From ZC4RG30 sp963726085 (GTDB taxonomy: Bacteria > Pseudomonadota > Gammaproteobacteria > Steroidobacterales > Steroidobacteraceae), in assembly GCA_963726085.1 (NCBI GenBank), contig CAVSAR010000007.1, positions 248,001-312,000 of the forward strand: DNA of 64,000 nt. Direction: 5' to 3'. The position numbers and the translations under genes were made by a program. Positions 60,595-64,000 of this stretch are shown here, piece by piece. The notes beneath the pieces are model-generated. The model saw only the letters and a list, made by a program, of their open reading frames with translations. It ran no database searches and had not been told where the DNA came from. The stretch's first letter is position 1, and every line of letters begins with the position of its first letter.

Positions 60595-61134
60595 ATGAAA
60601 AAGTTAATCGCTGCATTGGCATTGATTACCGCGGGTTACGCCGCAACCACCCAGGCCGGTGATGTGGGGGTATCGATCTCCATTGGCCAGCCGGGCTTCT
60701 ATGGTCAGTTGGACCTGGGCAGGGTCGGCCCGCCGCAGGTGGTGTATCCCCAGCCGGTGGTGATCGAGCGGGGCTACTGGAATCCGGCGCCGGTGTATGT
60801 GCGCGCACCCGTGTACCAGTACAGCAATTGGCGCCGGTACTGCGGGCAATACAACGCCTGTTCACGGCCGGTGTACTTCGTGCGCGACGACTGGTACCGC
60901 AACGTGTATGCGCCGCAGTATCACCGGGTGCACCCGAACGTTCAGCCTTACGCCTACCAGCAATATGGGCGTGATCGGGGCGATGAGCGCAACTATGACC
61001 GCAACTACGACCGCAACTATGACCGGGACCAGGCCCGGAACCAGGAGCGGTTCCAGGACCGAAAGTACGAACGGAACAACGACCTGCGTGACGACCGGGA
61101 CCATGGCCGCGACTACGATCACGACCGGCGTTAG
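60595..61134 (+). CDS. Exported Tyr/Arg/Asp-rich repeat protein, unknown
   Basis: A 179-aa protein with a signal peptide (MKKLIAALALITAGYAATTQA). A domain with many aromatic residues follows (PQVVYPQPVVIERGYWNPAP, RAPVYQYSNWRRYCGQYNAC). The tail (about residues 122-179) is made of short charged repeats: RNYDRNYDRNYDRDQARNQE and DLRDDRDHGRDYDHDRR. A strong GAGGAGG precedes the ATG. The fold of the first half looks like the small YXWGxx-type proteins of unknown role seen in many betaproteobacteria. The tail is probably disordered and polyampholytic. Confidence 0.75.
   Translation: MKKLIAALALITAGYAATTQAGDVGVSISIGQPGFYGQLDLGRVGPPQVVYPQPVVIERGYWNPAPVYVRAPVYQYSNWRRYCGQYNACSRPVYFVRDDWYRNVYAPQYHRVHPNVQPYAYQQYGRDRGDERNYDRNYDRNYDRDQARNQERFQDRKYERNNDLRDDRDHGRDYDHDRR
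60988..61025 (+). repeat. Three tandem 12-bp units encoding RNYD
   Basis: CGCAACTATGAC is repeated three times with one synonymous change (TAT/TAC), giving RNYDRNYDRNYD. The near-identity at DNA level suggests recent slippage expansion. Confidence 0.7.
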
Positions 61135-61188
61135 ACGGGGGAAGAAAAGTGTACGCTTGGATCCTCAATAACATGAGAAGGGGGATCC

Positions 61189-62070
61189 ATGCGTACACGA
61201 CTCCATGTCCTGGCACCGGTATTGCTGATAGTCCTTTGCACACCCGCCGGCGCCGCAGAGACCTGTGACCGCGCCTGCCTGACCGGCCTCATGAATCAGT
61301 ACGTCGATGCACTGGTGGCACACGATCCCTCACATCTGCCCCTGACACAAAATGTCCGTGTCACCGAGGACTCCAAGGCCATCAAGCTGGGCGACGGGCT
61401 CTGGAAGACGGTCACCGGCAAGGGCCCCTTCCGTCAGGATTACCTGGACACGCGCAAGCAGGTCGCAGCCGCACATCTGGTGGTGCTCGAGGGCACGAAC
61501 CAGGCGCTGTATTCGGTGCTGCTGCATGTGCAGGACCGCAAGATCGCGGGCATCGAAACGCTGGTGGCGCACGTCACCCCTGAATCCCGGTTCCAGCCCA
61601 AGGAGCTGGGCCAGCCGATCCGGGGCATGATGGATCCGGTGCCGGCGGCCAAGCGCCAGCCGCGCGAGTCCATGATCAAGACCGCGCTGACCTATCCGGC
61701 CGGCCTGCGCATCGGCAGCTTCACCGATGGCGGCACGCCGTTTGCCCCGGAGACCTACCGGGTCGAGAACGGCGTGGTCACGGCCGGTGGCGCCTGCGGG
61801 CGCGCCGACTGCGGCATGTACGAGCAGAACCTGCTAGTGCATCCGAGCATCATCGCCAACATTGCGGCCGTGGATGAAGACAACGGCATCGTGCTGCTGT
61901 GGATGAACTTCGGGCACACCGGCTCATCCTATGGCGAGGGCAATTCGCTGGTCACCTTCGAGGCGTTCAAGGTGTGGGGTGGCCAGATCCACGCCATCAA
62001 TGCCTTCTTCAAAGGGCTGCCCATATCGACCTCGCGCTTCTGGCCTTCGGCCGATCCAGTTCCGAAGTAG
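61189..62070 (+). CDS. Secreted protein of unknown function, paralogue A (DUF8021-like pattern)
   Basis: A 293-aa protein with a signal peptide (MRTRLHVLAPVLLIVLCTPAGA). The mature part starts ETCDRACLTGLMNQYVDALV, then LPLTQNVRVTEDSKAIKLGD, GLWKTVTGKGPF, TPFAPETYRVENGVVTAGGA and VTFEAFKVWGGQIHAINAFF. The order of Cys pair, LPLxxNVRVTE, YRxENG and EAFKxxGGQxHA resembles a secreted NTF2-like family I associate with DUF8021, but I cannot verify that. A paralogue lies at 62553. The CDRxCL pair and later CGRADC suggest disulfides. The ATG follows AAGGGGGATCC. Confidence 0.7.
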   Translation: MRTRLHVLAPVLLIVLCTPAGAAETCDRACLTGLMNQYVDALVAHDPSHLPLTQNVRVTEDSKAIKLGDGLWKTVTGKGPFRQDYLDTRKQVAAAHLVVLEGTNQALYSVLLHVQDRKIAGIETLVAHVTPESRFQPKELGQPIRGMMDPVPAAKRQPRESMIKTALTYPAGLRIGSFTDGGTPFAPETYRVENGVVTAGGACGRADCGMYEQNLLVHPSIIANIAAVDEDNGIVLLWMNFGHTGSSYGEGNSLVTFEAFKVWGGQIHAINAFFKGLPISTSRFWPSADPVPK

Positions 62071-62106
62071 CGATGCCTGGCGGGCCTTTTCTGTACCGCA
62101 GCGGCT

Positions 62107-62319
62107 TCAGTTGGCCACCGCCTGGTCGATCAGGCTGCGCAGGGCCAGCAGGCCATCGCGGTCGATGACCAGGTCGAGCCTGAGGTGTTCGGCCTGCGGG
62201 TTCCTGGCGTGGCGCCAGATAGTGGATAGCAGCAGGCTGTAGTGGCCGGCTGGCGCTGTGACGGGGTCGAGATCCGCGATGTAGACGAAGTCCGCGCGGT
62301 CGATAATGGTGGATCGCAT
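62107..62319 (-). CDS. Small conserved hypothetical protein between two paralogues
   Basis: A 70-aa protein, MRSTIIDRADFVYIADLDPV, then AGHYSLLLSTIWRHARNPQA and LRLDLVIDRDGLLALRSLID. It looks like a compact alpha/beta unit. A strong AGGAG precedes the ATG, which supports it as a real gene despite its size. It is on the opposite strand between the two secreted paralogues. A 7-bp inverted repeat lies 18 bp upstream of its start. Function unknown. Confidence 0.6.
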   Translation of the reverse strand: MRSTIIDRADFVYIADLDPVTAPAGHYSLLLSTIWRHARNPQAEHLRLDLVIDRDGLLALRSLIDQAVAN

Positions 62320-62336
62320 GACTGGCTCCTGTCCCC

Positions 62337-62357
62337 GCAGACGTCTGGAACGTCTGC
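62337..62357. promoter_or_regulatory. Inverted repeat upstream of the 70-aa gene
   Basis: GCAGACG (62337-62343) and CGTCTGC (62351-62357) pair around TCTGGAA, and CCCC/GGGG further out (62333-62336, 62365-62368) extend the structure. It lies 18-38 bp upstream of the start of the small minus-strand gene, where a leader hairpin or operator would be expected. Confidence 0.4.
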
Positions 62358-62552
62358 TGCGCGCGGGGTAGAGGCGCAGTACGACGCTTTAGCCATGCAT
62401 TTGTTACGCGCCCAGGCAAGTAAGTCTGGTAAATCCGGCGCGGCTGGCGAGGGGCCAGCGAGGCGAACAATAGCAAATCGTGGCGGGAATCGGCTAGTTC
62501 TCGGTCACAATAACCGGGTAACCACAGTGGTATTAGCTTGGGGAACGCCAAA

Positions 62553-63482
62553 TTGAAAACAAGAATCGGCGCGAAATTGGTCTGCCTGGTACTGGCTGCC
62601 TGCGGTCTGGCGGTCGCTGCGACCACCGCCTACGCCGCCAAGTCCGCGGCCAAAGTCGCCGCAGCTCCCACCCTCTCCTGTGACCGCGAATGCCTGCGCA
62701 GTCACGTCACCCAGCTGCTCTGGGCCCTGGTCAAGCACGACGTCAGCAAGTTGCCGGTCGCTGACAATGTGCGCGTCACCGAAGATGCCGACGTGAAGGC
62801 ACTGAAGGATGTCAGCCTGGTCCGCAGCGTCACCGCGCTGCAGGGCTTCCGCCAGGACTTCATCGACGAGCGCATGGGCGTCGTCGGCGCGCACACGTTG
62901 GTGGAAGAGAGCGGCGCACCCATCATGCTGGTGGTGCGCCTGAAGGTGGTGGACAACAAGATCACCGAGATCGAGCTGGTACCCACGCGCAGCCGCGCCG
63001 AGGGACTGATCTTCAACCTGGATGGCCTGAAGGCCGGCAGCGCGGTGATGAACTACGCGCCGCGCGCCGATGAGCTGGCCACGCGCGAGGAAGTGCTGAA
63101 GGCCGCGCTGAAATATCCTGAAGGCTTCACCAAGGCAGAGACCTTCGCCGCGGTCAATGCGCCGTTCGCGCCGGATGCATATCGCTACGAGAATGGCCAG
63201 ATCATGGCCGGCCCCGACTGCAAGTTCGCACCAGGCTGCCAGAACATTTCCACGCAGTCACTGGCCATCTTCAAGCGCTTAGGCCCACCGATCTGGCGCG
63301 TGGTCGCAGTGGACGAGCGCATGGGCATCGCGTGGCTGCGCCTGGCCTGGGGAGTGCGGCAGGAAGGCGGGGATCAACTCACCGCGTTCGAGGCGTTCAA
63401 GTTCTATGGCGGGCAGCTGCATGCGGTGGAGGCGTTCATTCGCATACTGCCGATTGAAAAGAGGAAAGGGGGATGGGAGTAG
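62553..63482 (+). CDS. Secreted protein of unknown function, paralogue B (DUF8021-like pattern)
   Basis: A 309-aa protein with a signal peptide (MKTRIGAKLVCLVLAACGLA). Shared blocks with the gene at 61189 are LSCDRECLRSHVTQLLWALV, KLPVADNVRVTEDADVKALK, then APFAPDAYRYENGQIMAGPD and LTAFEAFKFYGGQLHAVEAF. Cysteine positions in CDRECL and CKFAPGC are also conserved. I chose the TTG at 62553 because it begins a normal signal peptide (MKTR) and has GGGGAA upstream; a TTG at 62538 is the alternative. It probably has the same fold and related substrate as its paralogue. Confidence 0.7.
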   Translation: MKTRIGAKLVCLVLAACGLAVAATTAYAAKSAAKVAAAPTLSCDRECLRSHVTQLLWALVKHDVSKLPVADNVRVTEDADVKALKDVSLVRSVTALQGFRQDFIDERMGVVGAHTLVEESGAPIMLVVRLKVVDNKITEIELVPTRSRAEGLIFNLDGLKAGSAVMNYAPRADELATREEVLKAALKYPEGFTKAETFAAVNAPFAPDAYRYENGQIMAGPDCKFAPGCQNISTQSLAIFKRLGPPIWRVVAVDERMGIAWLRLAWGVRQEGGDQLTAFEAFKFYGGQLHAVEAFIRILPIEKRKGGWE

Positions 63483-63919
63483 GCGCGCATCCAGTCCGAT
63501 TTGCTACGCCGCCAAAGGTTCGCAAAGCCCGCTAAACGTCTTGTTGCAGCGAATCGACGACGCGACGGGCTTCCTTCAGTCGGGTGGCGTTGGGTAGCCA
63601 TTGCAAGGGCCAGTTGCAGACCATGAGATCGGGAGACCCGGACAGCTCGGCCCTGTGTTTAGCATGAGAAAAGACTTGCTTCGTAATAAACGCAATGTTT
63701 ACTTTGAAGACAAAAGACTGCCATGTTAAATACTGCGTTTCGTTCTGGCGCCCACCAAACGCAACCTGAGGGTTACCGAACTTTCAATCCTGCCCCTTTT
63801 CCTCCCACCCCGGCCATGGCGATAACCGGCGAACTACAGCGCCTGCCCTCCGAGGCTGACCCTGCGCTCGGCCTCCTGGACGGGTCAGTCCAGTCCCTTC
63901 AGGTGGAGCGTTCCTAGGC
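63483..63919. other. Intergenic stretch before the last gene
   Basis: About 440 bp without a convincing gene. An AT-richer part at about 63655-63735 contains TAAACGCAATGTTTA, a small inverted repeat (TAAAC/GTTTA) and probably promoters. Short frames on both strands show no motif. Confidence 0.45.
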
Positions 63920-64000
63920 GTGGACCCCGTAGCCCACACCCTGTTCGGTGCAGCCTTGGCGGAGAGCGGCCTCAAGAACCGCTCGCGCTACGCCACCGCG
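63920..64000 (+). CDS. Start of a membrane-bound metal-dependent hydrolase (YdjM/DUF457-like), partial
   Basis: A GTG start preceded by AGGTGGAG opens a frame running off the right edge: VDPVAHTLFGAALAESGLKN, then RSRYATA. The pattern M/V-DPVTHTLxGAxLAESGLK is the start of YdjM-type inner-membrane metal-dependent hydrolases, in which the early His is a metal ligand. Only 27 codons are visible, so the call rests on this N-terminal motif. Confidence 0.65.
   Translation, partial: MDPVAHTLFGAALAESGLKNRSRYATA

Noticed and set aside
60988..61025. 12-bp repeats considered as a regulatory iteron.
   Set aside because: They are in frame in a coding region and encode RNYD repeats.
63404..63917. Short frames on both strands after the last secreted paralogue.
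   Set aside because: No ribosome-binding site or domain; one overlaps the end of the real gene.

Overview
The window is GC-rich DNA from a proteobacterium, most likely a gammaproteobacterium of the Lysobacterales (Xanthomonadales) group. Pointers are the order asmA-like/mutY/yggX/tRNA-Phe, a complete copper block of the Xanthomonas copLAB type, and abundant TonB-dependent and outer-membrane proteins. This placement is inferred from gene order and protein style, not from a phylogeny.

Layout. 0-1.7 kb: end of an AsmA-like gene, mutY, yggX and tRNA-Phe with its promoter and terminator. 1.6-6.5 kb: a small integrative element in the 3' end of tRNA-Phe. It has a P4-type integrase, matching att repeats and paired TGGGGGCAT sites at both ends. 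Its cargo is a CopL/DUF2946-like small protein, an outer-membrane barrel and a Tat-exported TlpA thioredoxin. 7-11.3 kb: a lipoprotein, a His-rich small protein, a porin-like gene and a zinc/manganese ABC importer (substrate-binding protein and permease, no ATPase beside them); the last three are riddled with frameshifts. 11.3-21 kb: a catabolic cluster with a secreted triple SnoaL/NTF2 protein, SDR, LigI-like amidohydrolase, aromatic-acid MFS symporter, TonB-dependent receptor, and GntR/FCD and AraC regulators. 21.2-32 kb: a two-partner secretion system whose exoprotein of about 3,000 aa carries eleven 83-aa repeats. 32-34.3 kb: two further secreted SnoaL genes, heavily frameshifted. 34.3-37.8 kb: YCII-like protein, glutathione peroxidase, GFA-type protein, medium-chain dehydrogenase and a beta-propeller protein. 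37.8-44 kb: copLABCD and a copper P-type ATPase in one operon. 44.1-46.6 kb: a Tat-exported unknown, a VAO/PCMH-type flavoprotein and a c-type cytochrome. 46.5-60.5 kb: mostly housekeeping and stress genes (nuclease, phosphatase, PEBP, S4 protein, DksA-like zinc finger, peroxiredoxin, DsbA-like protein, exonuclease, metallopeptidase, esterase, SodC, multidrug MFS, RRM protein, OsmC, SDR). 60.6-63.5 kb: a secreted Arg/Asp/Tyr-repeat protein and two paralogous secreted proteins of unknown function. 63.9 kb: start of a membrane metal-dependent hydrolase.

How the parts may work together. Two themes dominate. One is metal handling: copper resistance and export, zinc import, and three small His/Cys-rich CopL-like proteins, each just upstream of metal or outer-membrane genes. 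The other is aromatic catabolism: uptake receptor, symporter, LigI-like hydrolase, dehydrogenases, aryl-alcohol/cresol-type oxidase with cytochrome, and an unusual expansion of secreted SnoaL proteins sharing a PFHYxNPVTG-like tail. The idea that the SnoaL proteins act on lignin-type dimers is a hypothesis.

Caution. Frameshifts cluster at 8.6-11.2 kb and 32.3-34.1 kb, with single ones at about 29.88 kb and 35.42 kb. Protein similarity continues across the frames, so sequencing or assembly indels are more likely than true gene decay.
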